Of a stretch of 64,000 nt of DNA, positions 23,374 through 34,840 are shown piece by piece. The DNA lies in assembly GCA_905331475.1 (NCBI GenBank), contig CAJNYU010002561.1, positions 1 to 64,000 on the forward strand, given 5' to 3'. The stretch comes from Rotaria socialis (Eukaryota; Rotifera; Eurotatoria; Philodinida; Philodinidae). A program made the position numbers and the translations under genes. The first letter of the stretch is position 1. Every line of letters begins with the position of its first letter. The notes beneath the pieces were generated by a model. It was given only the letters and a program-made list of their open reading frames with translations, had not been told where the DNA came from and did no database searches.

Positions 23374-23710
23374 GACTAGGACTACGACAGCTCCAGCTCA
23401 CGAACCCGGTTCAAACGAACCGATGAACTGTTCGGAAAAGTTCAGTTCAGTTCAAAAGAACTGTTCGAACAGTTCTTTCGAACTGAGCTGAACTGTTTGA
23501 ACAGTTCAGTTCAGCTCACGAGAACTGTTCGAACAGCTCTTTGGAACTGAACCGAACTGTTCGAACAGTTCAGCTCAGCTCAGATAACTGGCGAGCTATC
23601 CTATAGGGTAACTTTAGGACTAGGACTACGACAGTTCAGCTCAGTTCGAAAGAGCTGTTCTGACAGTTTTCTTGAGCTGAACTGAACTGTTCGAACAGTT
23701 CGGTTCAGTT
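23374..23710. repeat. Cluster of GAACTGTTCGAACAGTTC palindromes
   Basis: The perfect 18-base palindrome GAACTGTTCGAACAGTTC occurs at 23458-23475, 23554-23571 and 23684-23701, with several one- or two-base variants between. The 17-mer GACTAGGACTACGACAG occurs at 23374-23390 and again at 23618-23634, so the cluster is a partial tandem duplication with a period of 244. It starts only 25 bases after the foldback element. Confidence 0.8.
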
Positions 23711-23907
23711 AGAGAGGTTTAGGAAATGAATGATAGAGAATATATAATGAAAGGATATATGGAGGGGGAGAACTCAGCATGCCTACACTGAGAAGAAAAG
23801 GTTTCGAATTGGTTACAAAAACTGACACCATTTTAAGTTTGGTAATGTCGCTATTTTCTCAGTATATGGTAAATCTGATGAAAAAGGACAGCACATAGAA
23901 AAACACT

Positions 23908-24279
23908 ATGAACAATTTTAACTCTTTAAATCATTTAGATCCCAACACAACCACTGAACCGTCCGCAAAAGATGAAAATAAATCTTTTAGAAATCTTATA
24001 ACAGTTTATATGAAATTCGCTAGTGGTTTTGCTACCGAAGCAGTTATTCAATCCGCAGATGAGTTCGAAACAAAGTACAGCTCTGTTATGAAATCTCTAC
24101 TGAATTTTATTAATAAATGCTTGATCGATTCGAACGAAAGCGCTTTCTCAGTAGTGCAAGACGCAATAGGTAGCATTTTAAGTCTAATTTGGAATTTGAC
24201 CAGCAAAATTGCACTTGTTCCCATGTTCGTTAATGNTTTGGTGTTATGTTTGTTTTTACTATTTACAATACGTATCTGA
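23908..24279 (+). CDS. Unrecognised short open frame, possible exon or relic
   Basis: A 123-codon frame from an ATG. It is acidic and hydrophilic at the start, then has two hydrophobic or amphipathic segments (KSLLNFINKCL; SILSLIWNLTSKIALVPMF). Composition is protein-like up to about codon 108, where an ambiguous base at 24236 begins the arm of a hairpin. The last 15 codons are read from that hairpin arm and are probably not coding. No domain is recognised, and no downstream exon could be joined. Confidence 0.3.
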   Translation: MNNFNSLNHLDPNTTTEPSAKDENKSFRNLITVYMKFASGFATEAVIQSADEFETKYSSVMKSLLNFINKCLIDSNESAFSVVQDAIGSILSLIWNLTSKIALVPMFVNXLVLCLFLLFTIRI

Positions 24280-24447
24280 CTATTATTTTTCTTTTTCTTT
24301 AATAGTGGAACGGAATGACAAGACGGTAACACTGCCCGATAAAACTTACATGTTTTGACGTTCCGTTCCACTATTAAAGAAAAAAGAAAAAGAAAAAAAA
24401 ATAATAGATACGTATATTAAATAGTAAAAACAAAACATAACACCAAA
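24237..24447. repeat. 211-bp hairpin with 80-base arms
   Basis: Left arm 24237-24315 and right arm 24361-24447 are near-perfect reverse complements, apart from small indels in the A/T runs. They surround a loop of about 45 bases. Inner ends: TAGTGGAACGGAA and TTCCGTTCCACTA. Outer ends: TTTGGTGTTATGTTTG and CAAAACATAACACCAAA. It has the form of a foldback or MITE, or a transcribed hairpin. Confidence 0.75.
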
Positions 24448-24710
24448 TAAGATAAAAACTGAAGAAGGAGGAAGATATCTCCGAAACGTCTTAAATAATT
24501 AATAAATTTTTTATAAAAAAGAAAAGGAAGAAAAAAAGCAAAACAATCCAATTATAATGACCTTCCTCAACACATATAATTAGTCACACTCACGTCAGTG
24601 AAAATCATCTAAGTCTTGGGATCGAGGCGATTATATCATTATAGCTTACTTTGGTAGAGAAACAAATAGCTCATTCAGAATCAGCACGAAAAACTGCATC
24701 TAACCTTGAT

Positions 24711-25122
24711 ACTTTTTGTAGAAAAATAATTTTTACCGAAAATTCACCTGTAGTGCTCCTCAGCAGTTTGTTTTTCAAAATTGACCTTGGGGTCCCCTTC
24801 CGGTGAATTTTCGGGAACGAGACATTTCGCACTAACTTTACATTATGATTTCCCGACATAAAAACATAGATACTCTTCGGAATGACAAAAATTTAAAACA
24901 AGCAGGATGTTCGGAATGAAATATGGACAACTTTCATTCCGATTTCTCTGTATTTTTTTTAAATAATATATCCTGACCTACATGTGTTACGTACTCTCTG
25001 GAAATGTTTTTAAAGGCAAAAATCAATTCCGAACACCCGAACGGATTACCGGGTGTCCGGGACACTGGTACGAAATGTCTTTGTCCCGAATTTTCGGTAA
25101 AAAATATTTTTCTGCAAAAAGT
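24711..25122. repeat. Composite inverted repeat, about 410 bp
   Basis: 24711-24745 is the reverse complement of 25088-25122 with about three mismatches (CTTTTTGTAGAAAAATAAT side). Nested inside it, 24801-24829 pairs with 25071-25097 around a GAATTTTCGGG core. CCGAAAATTC therefore occurs in several orientations. It is probably a decayed inverted-repeat element. Confidence 0.6.
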
Positions 25123-28100
25123 ATTATGATTAGCACAGTTTTTCATGCTGATTGTGAAACTGCTATTCGTTTTTCCATCACACTAAGTTATTGCGATAAA
25201 AACACCCAGATACGAAGACTTGCCTACGAGGGAAGGTCTCTGGGTGTTTCTCTGGAATTTCAACGAAATTTACGTGGATTTGTGAAGTAAAGCGTTGGTA
25301 TCTCAAATACAGAAAAATTCGCGGCTGAGGCTAATCCGTTAAAAAAATTTAGAATAAAAGTATTTTATCCTTAGGACCCTGAGGGAGACCACAGGTTGGA
25401 TTTTTTAAACGAAAAGCCATGTCTTTCTTGAAATCAACTCTTTCATTCCGCACGTCCATGTTTGCCTGCTGTTAGCAGCTTTTATACAGGAGAAGATAAT
25501 ACCTTCGTAAAAAATGTATGCCCGTGTGTGAATATCAAGTAGTCAAGAGACATTTTCTATCTCTTCAAATATTTAGGATAGGAAAAGATAAAGTCAATAA
25601 GTTTTTATGATTATTTGTTCTCTATAAAACGATAAAGAGATTCTATCGTAATGATTACTGTTGTAAATCTATACGATTCATCGTATTCAGATCAAATCAA
25701 CACTCTCGCTCATATGCTAATAAAGCATATGGGCACACAATGGTGACATTTATCCATTCTTGAATTATTAAAATATATGCATGCTTCGATGCATAATATA
25801 ATGATGTTGCTTGGCAGTAGGTTTATATCGATTCGATAAAATGTAGGGTAGTAATGACTGGATATTATTCCCTAAGCTTACAACCACCTAAATTAAGCGA
25901 TATACTTTTGATATGTTTTCATAGTAATATCACTTTCATTTTGGAATGGTAACATCCGATAGGGCATTGGATTCTACATCGATTTGCCTAAGAATAAGTC
26001 TATCGAAATTCCAACAACTATCTTAAAATTGATTTTTCTTCAATATACAATATCTCGAGAAAGGCGCATCCGTTTTCACTGAAAGTTTTGGACCCTTCTA
26101 ACATCGATGAGGCCTATTGTTAGGAAAATTTCCACCTCGAAATTCCTTCATTCAGTTTTTCAGTTTTTCTTATAAATTCCTTCCCCATAATCGAAAATTC
26201 ACTAAAACGGTCATAACTTTGAAAGAAAGACCTGATGACACGAAATCTTTTAGGCCTTTTTTAGTCTCATTGAGTCCTACTTATGAGCGCAATATGAACC
26301 CAAACTGTGAGAATCACTTGAGCATGTTCCCTCGTGAGTGTGACTATTATGCTCCTCACTAAATACTCGTCTGGATCTTGGTGATTTTTCAGTGACACAT
26401 CAAAATATGCAGAATTTCAAGCGCTACCACAATGTATCGCTGCTTTCGTATTTACCTAACTAGACAGTCTGAAAGAAGAGAACAAAAGTTGGTTTTGGAG
26501 AAATGTGAGGACTATGGTGTCGGTATTGTGCTTTATTTTTTTCTCATCCAGTACGTGTTGTGCAAGATATTTTTGAATAGAATTGTAGAGAATTTCACGC
26601 GCTATCAGGATATGTACGAATATTTTAATTTATAAAAATAATATATTAAAAGTAACAAGCACAACTTTTTGCTTTCATGTGAATTTTTCTCGAAAATATC
26701 ATAATCTTGTTAAAAGAATTTTCGTTACTGAAAATCAAAATAACAAAGTTTTGAACACATCATTCAACGCAGTTTGATGTGCTCTTTCATACGAGACTAT
26801 CTTTGAATTCACCCACCTCACTGATGTGACCAATCGGTCCTATACACTGGAGCCCTATTTTCTGAGCCAGATCGATCGCACGGAGAAATTTTTTCCAACA
26901 TGAGATACTTTCAATACTATGAAACGATAGCCCATTGAGTATACTATTAACGGTGAGAAAAGTTTCGATGCAGCTCTTATCGTTCTTGAGAAAATGAAAA
27001 TTTACTGAAAATTATCGAAGTACAAAAAAACGGACCTCATCTTAATTCGAGTGCATATATCTCCAGAATAGATCATCCGTTCGAGCTGAAATTTTCAGTT
27101 TCTTCCTAACTTTGTTGGCGCTACCTACTGAAAAAATATGAGCCAAATCGGTGAGATCGATTGAGGAAGGTTGGTCGTGACTTATGTGCAATCCCTCATA
27201 GGTGATTCTACGGTGACACTTTACTGAAGGCAACAAAAACGCATCACGTATTGTCAACTAGTAAAGCGTCACGGTATTTGTCTTTCCTTAAAATGAAAAA
27301 ACCTTCATCGTAAATTGTTAGTGATAAAAGTATGTAGTAGTCAGTCACAAGGGGAGAAAAGCTGATTGCAATCAAAGCAATTTTTCAGTAGTGTAAAACG
27401 TGAAACTTGAATTCAAGTTTCAAGTTTGATATATATGCAATCTTTGACAATTATTGCCAATCAAAAGTCAGCCCTTTCCTCTTGTCAGTCATTTCTCTTT
27501 TCCTACAATAAAATAATTTTTCATTCAATTTGATTGGCATGCAATGAGTAAGAGAGAGAGCAGAAAGCTTAGCTTAAATTAGAAGAAGCAAGCCATAATT
27601 GATTGGTGAACTATCTTGCGTATAATTATAGTAGATAACATATATGTTGTAACGATGACACTAAATCGAATATTCAATTAAAACGAATAGCGAGTAGGAA
27701 TTCTATACTGGTTCGTTTTTCATGATTGTAAAAAGGAATTGCATATGCAATCAATTATTAGCCATATGCTTATCTAAGAATACTTCCTGAACATTTCAAA
27801 TCAACAGTCTATAAATAGTACCGGAAAATTCCTACCTTACAGCATAATAAAATATAAACGATACCATGTTTTTGTATGAAGATTTTTTTGTCAAATTAGT
27901 TCTGAGTTATAAGCTAAACATATAGAGATACTAAAACATTAAACAAAAAGCATCTGACACTTACTGATAATTTTGAAGTTCTTCAATGGCTTCTTCAGAG
28001 GTACCCTTTCTCATTGAAAATTAAATCTCTTCATATCACAGGTCACTTCAGTTTTTTTTAATGGATAACAATTTGATGGCAACATATGTGAATCAAAGGA

Positions 28101-30700
28101 AACAAACCTAGGTTAATATTGATTTTTCTATTAGATCCGATGATGAAGTGATCGAAAAACTTGATTGTCATATCAGTTGTGAAAAATATAAAGAGTATAT
28201 GTGATTTCTTGAATAGTGATATCTCACTGTGTATAAATACTCATGTTGAATATACTCAATAACAGCCGACTGTTAACACTCAGACGAAAGTATTCCTTTC
28301 GCTTGCTCTGGTTATGACGTTGTATAATGAGCAAAAAAAAGTCATGCATCACACATGCTGTGAATCTATTTAGAAAATTGTAAATTGTGCTCAGTTATAT
28401 TACTGACTGCACAAGGAAGAGAATATTCAGAGTCATAGTAAGCAGCGTATTTCAATGATCATTCAAGGTTTTTTCTCTTTCACTTCCTAGAAGTTGTCAC
28501 AAGCTGTTTTCATATATGTTGATCATTATTTCGAGACCGGATAAGCCTGAAATACTGATTCCGATGTAACAATGATGTATAAGGCAACGGATCAAACAAT
28601 AGTCTTACTTAAAAATACGTCAATAATTTTTAATAAATTATTCTCAACACTGAACTACATAACGGATTCATTATAATTACTGTATGACTTCAACCATCTA
28701 CTTAGTTCTATGGTGGATTTTGTAGTTTTAAATTGTTGGACAGCAGGTGTATCAAATGCTGAATTATTTGATTATCAATATTCTTCGTTTTATAATGCCT
28801 TTCATAATGAAGTACAGTTGTGTACCATTACTAATATCATTTGTCATAGAATGGTATGAAGATTAAACGGTATTAGTATTAGATGGTTTTGACCAGTATT
28901 GAATACGGTACAATTATGACTGTTATTTGACCGAAATTATTGAATGAACGGATAGTTAGTCGATGACAAATAAGCTAACAGAAAATTCTTCGATTCTTCG
29001 GTTTAATTATATCCCCAAGAAAAGTCTATTATGAAAAACGTACGATCGAAGTCAAAGAATTCGTATAGGTAGTGAGCTTTTGTTTATTTTATGGCTTTTT
29101 GTTTTTCATGAAAGATCTTGCTGTCACTTATACGATCAGAAAAACCTGATTACATTTTCGAATATGTCTACTTCGATCACATTCCCTCATAGTTCACGGA
29201 TTGTTGCTGATTTCTCGGAATAACTTCCTCAAAGACATGAATTGCGTCGAGACATATTTATTTACATTATCACTGAGTAAGTTTTTTTTGTTCAATAAAT
29301 TCGGTAAATAATGATCATCATTATGGCATCCATAATTAATGCCAATATTCCAATGCTGCATTGAGGTTTCTGACATGCTTGGTCAAGTAAACTATCTTAT
29401 TTATATATCATTACTTCACACTCGAATAGAAAGAGTCTAAGAAATAGAAACATGTGCAAGAACTCCCATTTCTACGTTCAAACTATATTATAACATAGTA
29501 GTGTACGAGAAAAAATGACAAAAAGCGCCTGTTACATACTGTTGCCGCATGATTTGACGATGAACAACAGGAAGTTATATTTAACTGTTTTTTTCTAATA
29601 ACAATCAGCGTTTTCACAAAAGAAAATGTTCGAGCTATCTTTAAGAAAAGTCTCTGCTTTTGAAAACCATCGTAATTAAATAGTTAGTAAAAAGTCTTCT
29701 AAAACAAAAAAAAAGGAATATTCCGATTAAGGGAGGGATATTTTTTATATGTATTCTTTGTAACGAAGTTACAGAATCGGCAGAGAAGTTTGTCGAAATG
29801 AGTTTCAGATCAGTTTTACTATAACGCCGAAGATGCTAACAAAAAGGCGAAATTTTCCTGTAATAATAAAACTAGATTTAACGGCGTTGCTGCACATAGA
29901 AGAATACAAATCACATTCCTTCCAAATGATCTTTATCCTTAGACACTGTAAGTTAGATAGATAAGAATACTAACAAAAGCATTTCTTAAAATAAACTTCT
30001 AAACGATACGACTACAATCTCAAGCTTGAAACTTGTGGAGGATTCGTATGCACAACAAAATAACAAAAGATATAAAATATCCAAATCATGACTCTATTTA
30101 ATGTTAAGTTGTAATTTGGATTTGCATGAATTTCGGCTCATACTTTATTCTATACGTAAAAGCATAACCAAATTTTAACATTGGTTATTAAATTTTGTAT
30201 TGGTGAGCAGAATGGTATAATGCTCAGCGACATGTCTCGATTCCTTACCGTAAGTCGTAGTATGGTCTTTTGAGATATGCATCTTTTCTCTGCAGCAAGA
30301 ACGGATGTAACCACGGGTTAGAGTGAGATTGGACTGATCTGTGTGCACTTCTTTTCTCTGTCCTACCATTGCACTCACAGTCTAATTTCGATTGCCAAGT
30401 ATGCTGTCATGATATTGACAATCTCGGTTGTCGACGGCATGATCGTATGTATGTTAGCATTATTTTACTACGAGGATTTGTATGGACATTGCAACCTTCA
30501 AAGGTATGTGAAGTACTACTTTGATATTACAATATTGATATGAAGAATTATTGAAGACAAATTTTTAATCCGTTTATTTGCTTTATAGAATTCGATTCAA
30601 GAAAAAAGACTTTTTTTTTTCATGTAAATTTATATCAAAATTAATATAAAAAGTAATCAAAAAACAAATAACGCCTACAAAACAGTATAAAATTACTTTC
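25123..30700. other. Long gene-poor interval with decayed repeats
   Basis: No convincing gene. An imperfect hairpin at 25201-25247 has ACACCCAGA and TCTGGGTGT ends. Blocks near 26040-26420 and 26830-27250 (with motifs such as ATATCTCGAGAAAGG and ATATCTCCAGAATAG) have less AT-biased composition and look like old dispersed repeats. A weak coding-like stretch lies near 28680-28860 on the plus strand (includes VDFVVLNCWTAGVSNAELF), broken by stops. Other open frames look random. Confidence 0.4.
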
Positions 30701-31960
30701 CTATTCAAAAATATCATTGATCTCTGCACATACTCTTCGGCGCGTCAAATTACCACTGAAAGGTATTGTTTCCATTTTACGAACTTTATTCACTGATGCC
30801 ATTACATCAGCTGTTATAAATATTTGATCAGGTCCATAAGGAGAACCCATTACAGCTTTGTTGATTGATTTTCTTCGCGAACTTTGATGTCCGAATCTCC
30901 ATTCTGAAGTTGCACTAATCATATGATAGAAAACAGCGTTACTACTATCGAATGGTGAAAAGAATACTTCAGGTCCACATTTATCACATCGGTCGAAATG
31001 ACTTCCAATCCATCGAATATCTTCATTAATCGCGCCCCAAAATAAATCTTTGTCGGTATTAAGTAAAATTGTTTCTTTCATCCATGAAAATGATATGTTC
31101 TCATATTTCAATAAATAATCAATTGTTTTACCACCAGAATCAAAACCTTTACCTTGACGACGAGTCGCCGATACATCAAACTCATCAATAGTACTAAACA
31201 ATTGTGGGCCTAAACAAATAAATCCAATCCAACAAAATCGTGAAAATAGTGCTGGATGTTTTCGGCACATTAAATCTCGAGAGTTTAATAATGTTTGAGA
31301 ATCAAATGGACTCAATGGAAAAACATCACCATCGAGCAATAGAATCGCAGTACCTTCGCTAAGATGACGTTTGGCTTTTGTCGATACAGCCCAATTAACA
31401 ATCTTGGCATTTTTATCTGAAGGCGCAGCCGTTGCTGAACGTTGTTCTGGTAGAAAGCTAAAAATTTCAGCATCGTGTTCTTTAGCTACTTTATGCATAT
31501 CTTTTGATGCTTTTCCATCTGTAAACAAATACAATGCGACTAAATCTGTAGCAAGTAGTCGGATGAGATATAGTTGAAGGTTGGCAAGCACATGATGTTT
31601 TGTATGAAAGACAAAAACAGCTAAAGAACTGCTGATAGTTTTATTTTTAATACTTGAAGGAAGTGGAGGCCTTTCAACAAGTAAAAAAGCTGGATCAAGA
31701 GTCGTTGAAAAACCAGTGGTAATCGTAGTATTGTTATAAATGGGATATTTTGTAGCAGTATATTTACCATTGGTAGCTGTAGAAGTAAAATTTGCAATAA
31801 AGATTTTCAATATTTGAGTTTTATTAAGAGTTTGATAGAATCTTGTAAACGATGTATTTAGTTCATCATGACCCGTTTGAAGTAATACATAATAGAAAAT
31901 TAATATTATACACATAAGTAATATGACTATTTTGTTAAAAACGCTATTAGAAGTTTTCAT
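30701..31960 (-). CDS. Type II membrane glycosyltransferase-like protein, copy B
   Basis: An intronless 419-residue paralogue of the gene at 20077-21432, same strand. It has a signal-anchor helix at residues 8-28. The stem is about 30 residues shorter and lacks the Thr runs of copy A. The catalytic part again has AILLLDGDVFPLSPFDS. From that motif to SSRRKSI, about 210 residues, the two proteins are identical by eye, while the 115 residues before it differ at roughly one in four positions. The C-terminal ends differ (NDIFE here). The gene appears intact. The stem difference may change presentation or glycosylation of the enzyme. Confidence 0.7.
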   Translation of the reverse strand: MKTSNSVFNKIVILLMCIILIFYYVLLQTGHDELNTSFTRFYQTLNKTQILKIFIANFTSTATNGKYTATKYPIYNNTTITTGFSTTLDPAFLLVERPPLPSSIKNKTISSSLAVFVFHTKHHVLANLQLYLIRLLATDLVALYLFTDGKASKDMHKVAKEHDAEIFSFLPEQRSATAAPSDKNAKIVNWAVSTKAKRHLSEGTAILLLDGDVFPLSPFDSQTLLNSRDLMCRKHPALFSRFCWIGFICLGPQLFSTIDEFDVSATRRQGKGFDSGGKTIDYLLKYENISFSWMKETILLNTDKDLFWGAINEDIRWIGSHFDRCDKCGPEVFFSPFDSSNAVFYHMISATSEWRFGHQSSRRKSINKAVMGSPYGPDQIFITADVMASVNKVRKMETIPFSGNLTRRRVCAEINDIFE

Positions 31961-34480
31961 CTGAAATACATCAATCTTAGGATAGTTTGAATAAAAACTG
32001 AATTGTTAATATTTATCTTTTGAAAAAGAAAATAAATAAGAAGAAATTAATTCAAATACAACAGCATTTTCTTAGCGAGATATTTCTATTGAAGATTATA
32101 TCGGACATGTTTAAAAAGGAAAAGGATTTCTAGCATTACTTATTTAAGTAAAAACCTCTATGATCATTGTTATTGTCAATTTTATATCAAATAACATGTT
32201 CACAAGTTTTTTTGGTTTCGCTGTTATAAATGTATTTCAACAGGAATAATCAATGCATTCATTCATGTATCTGGAAGATTGCAGTGTGAATTTAAACAAT
32301 AAATTTTATCATGCCAAGACATATGAACAATGAAAAGAGAAAGAAAAGAAAGCATGCGCCATTATTACAAGTACTTTTTTCCAATTTAAACGACCTCTCA
32401 GAAAAGACAGATGAACTGTTCGATGCCTATTGACAAGTATGGTCGTTTCTGTTTTTTTTTGTTGTTAAACAACGATATATTGAGAAGGAAGCTCATGCAA
32501 CAAAAAGTATTCGATGAGCGTGAACAATTATCTTAAAGTAATACAATAGACATGTTCAGTTGTTGCATAACTATGTACAGTGTACTGAGAGCACAATGTT
32601 AAATATCACAGTTTGAAAATAGGCATCAAAATCAATCAGCAAATTTATATTGGCCTTGATAATAATCAAAAACTCTTTTCTACTATATGTTAAAATATTA
32701 CAACGCTATAATGTCTCGCAGCTTTAACATCGCCCTCCTGCTATTCTTGCTTTGAACAATGGCAAGAACAAAACTATTCAAATATACGTACTTACATTTG
32801 CATTTGGTACAGAATTCAGATATATATCTTACTATTTGTAATAGTATGCTTCCTGTAACGAGAGAATCCTGATAGGATGATCAACTCTGAAATATATTCT
32901 GTCGTCATAAAAATAATGATCCAAAACAAATTGAAAATCCTGCGGTAACATAGGAAGTTTGAACAACGAAAGTGAAAGAGAAACAAAATATTCAAAGTAG
33001 GTGCTTCACGCGTTTTCATCAAAATTTGATTACAGTGCAAAATCAAACGAGGTTTAATAATGTAATGTTTCCATCGAATTAAAATTATTCTCTATCATTC
33101 TCTCGTTGATTGATCGATGCACTAGAAGAGAAAGAAAGAAAAAAAATAGTTATTCTATTAGTAGATATTCATTTTAACTACATGGAATTTTTTCTTTTAT
33201 TGAGCGGTAAGATTTATGTGTGTAGATTATAAGTATCTCCACCGCAGTCACTTTCATAATCACATTTAGTTTGAAAATATAGGATCATTGATTTTAAAAA
33301 GATTTACCGTAAAAGCAAGAAATAATTAATCAGATAATAGAAGAATGTATTAAATTGAAAAAACATATAAAATATGTGAAACAGATAATACTTAATTGTA
33401 AATTAGCATAGATGTTGGGAAAAGAAAGCGAACCTGTAGCTCAATGAAGAAAAAGAACGAAGAGGTATTTTTTGCTGATACAATTTCAATTATCAGATAT
33501 AGAGGAAATGAGCTTGAATTAGATTATATATTTTAGGATTTGCGCCCAATGGTTTCTGAAACGTTTTTAAAATCGATTTCCTCAAAAAAATTCCATACGA
33601 AAAAAAGTGGTTTGTTTCAAAGTAGCAGGAAAATATTGGAACAGTGATGAGTGTAATACTTGTAATCCCTAAACAGTTGAATATAAAAGATTTGGCACTA
33701 AAGTAGTTTAATAGCTCTTCAAAAAAGACGGACATCTCTGTGTAACGAAGAATGTAGTAGCTTTTGTGTATCCAAAAAGTGAGTAAGCTAGATTCGGTCA
33801 GTGTTTCCGTCCGTCCGTTAACACGATAACTCTTGAAAGTCTCATCCAATTGTCATGAAATTTTGTACACAGAATGATCTCATCAATATCTCAGTCGAGT
33901 TAGAAGATGAGAAGGATCCGTCAAGAAATGGCTGAGTTATCAAAAAAATTGTCATTATTGGCCAGACCATCCGTGTGGCGGGGTACAGGGATTTTTCAAA
34001 AAAGAAATTTTTTCGCAGTATTATTCACAAAATATATAAATCGACTCAGTTTTTGCAGTACACATAACAATCGGATGCGAATCCGATGTTTCCGCATTCA
34101 TTTATCTGTTTTCTATCGAGTTTAATTCGTGAAATATTCACTAGTCTCTTTTGTTTTTCTAAGAGTTTCTTATAAGCTTAAAAATATTCAGAAAATAAAG
34201 AAAATCATCTTGCTCGATAATAAAAATTAAATAAATTTTCTGTATATTTTTCAATTCATCCACTGAGTTCAATTGATTGAAGACGGAAAACAATCGCTAA
34301 ACTCTCTCAATCCAATTAAATTTGCAAATCTTTCTCTACAACTCAATTTTTTAATTATTTTCAATAGCTTTTCGATTTATGAAATAAATATTGATTTAAA
34401 TGACTACATGCAGAAGATTAAAGAGTATGCTTCTTCGAGGCGCGCGATGTGCGTACAACCCTTCGATAATGGTATATCCT
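31961..34480. other. Intergenic with old repeat-like blocks
   Basis: No supported gene. A block at 33780-34010, with CCGTCCGTCCGTTAAC and the GC-richer CCGTGTGGCGGGGTACAGGG, resembles the dispersed repeat-like blocks near 26-27 kb in style. The minus-strand open frame at 33493-33849 has no domain and crosses this block. Confidence 0.4.
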
Positions 34481-34481
34481 G

Positions 34482-34840
34482 TTACTTGTAATTGCCGATT
34501 AAATAAATTCTCTTATTGAATATGTATGACGGATTCGAACGTGTAAAAAAGTAAATGTCATGGCTAAATAATGATTTTATGTTAATTTCACCTGTAATTT
34601 GAATCTCTCTCAATCGATGTTTGCTGCCTTCTTTATCGATTTTGTTGGCAGCATTCACTTTTAAAACTTCACAGATTTGTTCGAGTAAATTATATTGCTC
34701 TTTGCCATAGGCAGAAAAACAATAATACAACACATTTGGTCAAATTTTTGATAAAAGATGATGGAAAATTTTTGCCGCCAATTCATTTATTCTTTGTTCA
34801 GTTTTGAATGTAAGACCTAATTTTTGACAAAACATTATAC
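34482..34840 (-). pseudogene. Coding relic of unknown family with an in-frame stop
   Basis: Read on the minus strand, QKLGLTFKTEQRINELAAKI (start near 34835) is followed in the same frame by a TGA near 34744. It then continues with FSAYGKEQYNLLEQICEVLK and NKIDKEGSKHRLREIQITG. Charge pattern and codon use look like real protein. A GTGAAA donor-like site near 34597 may end the exon. I do not recognise the family. It could be a remnant exon, or a real exon with a sequencing error at the stop. Confidence 0.35.

Noticed and set aside
23458..23701. Steroid-receptor response elements
   Set aside because: GAACTGTTC half-sites resemble them only loosely, and the clustered tandem structure points to a repeat rather than a promoter. 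No gene starts nearby.
24982..25290. 102-codon open frame
   Set aside because: It crosses a composite inverted repeat and a hairpin, so the sequence is better explained by repeats.
33493..33849. 118-codon minus-strand frame
   Set aside because: It lies across an old repeat-like block and has no recognisable domain.
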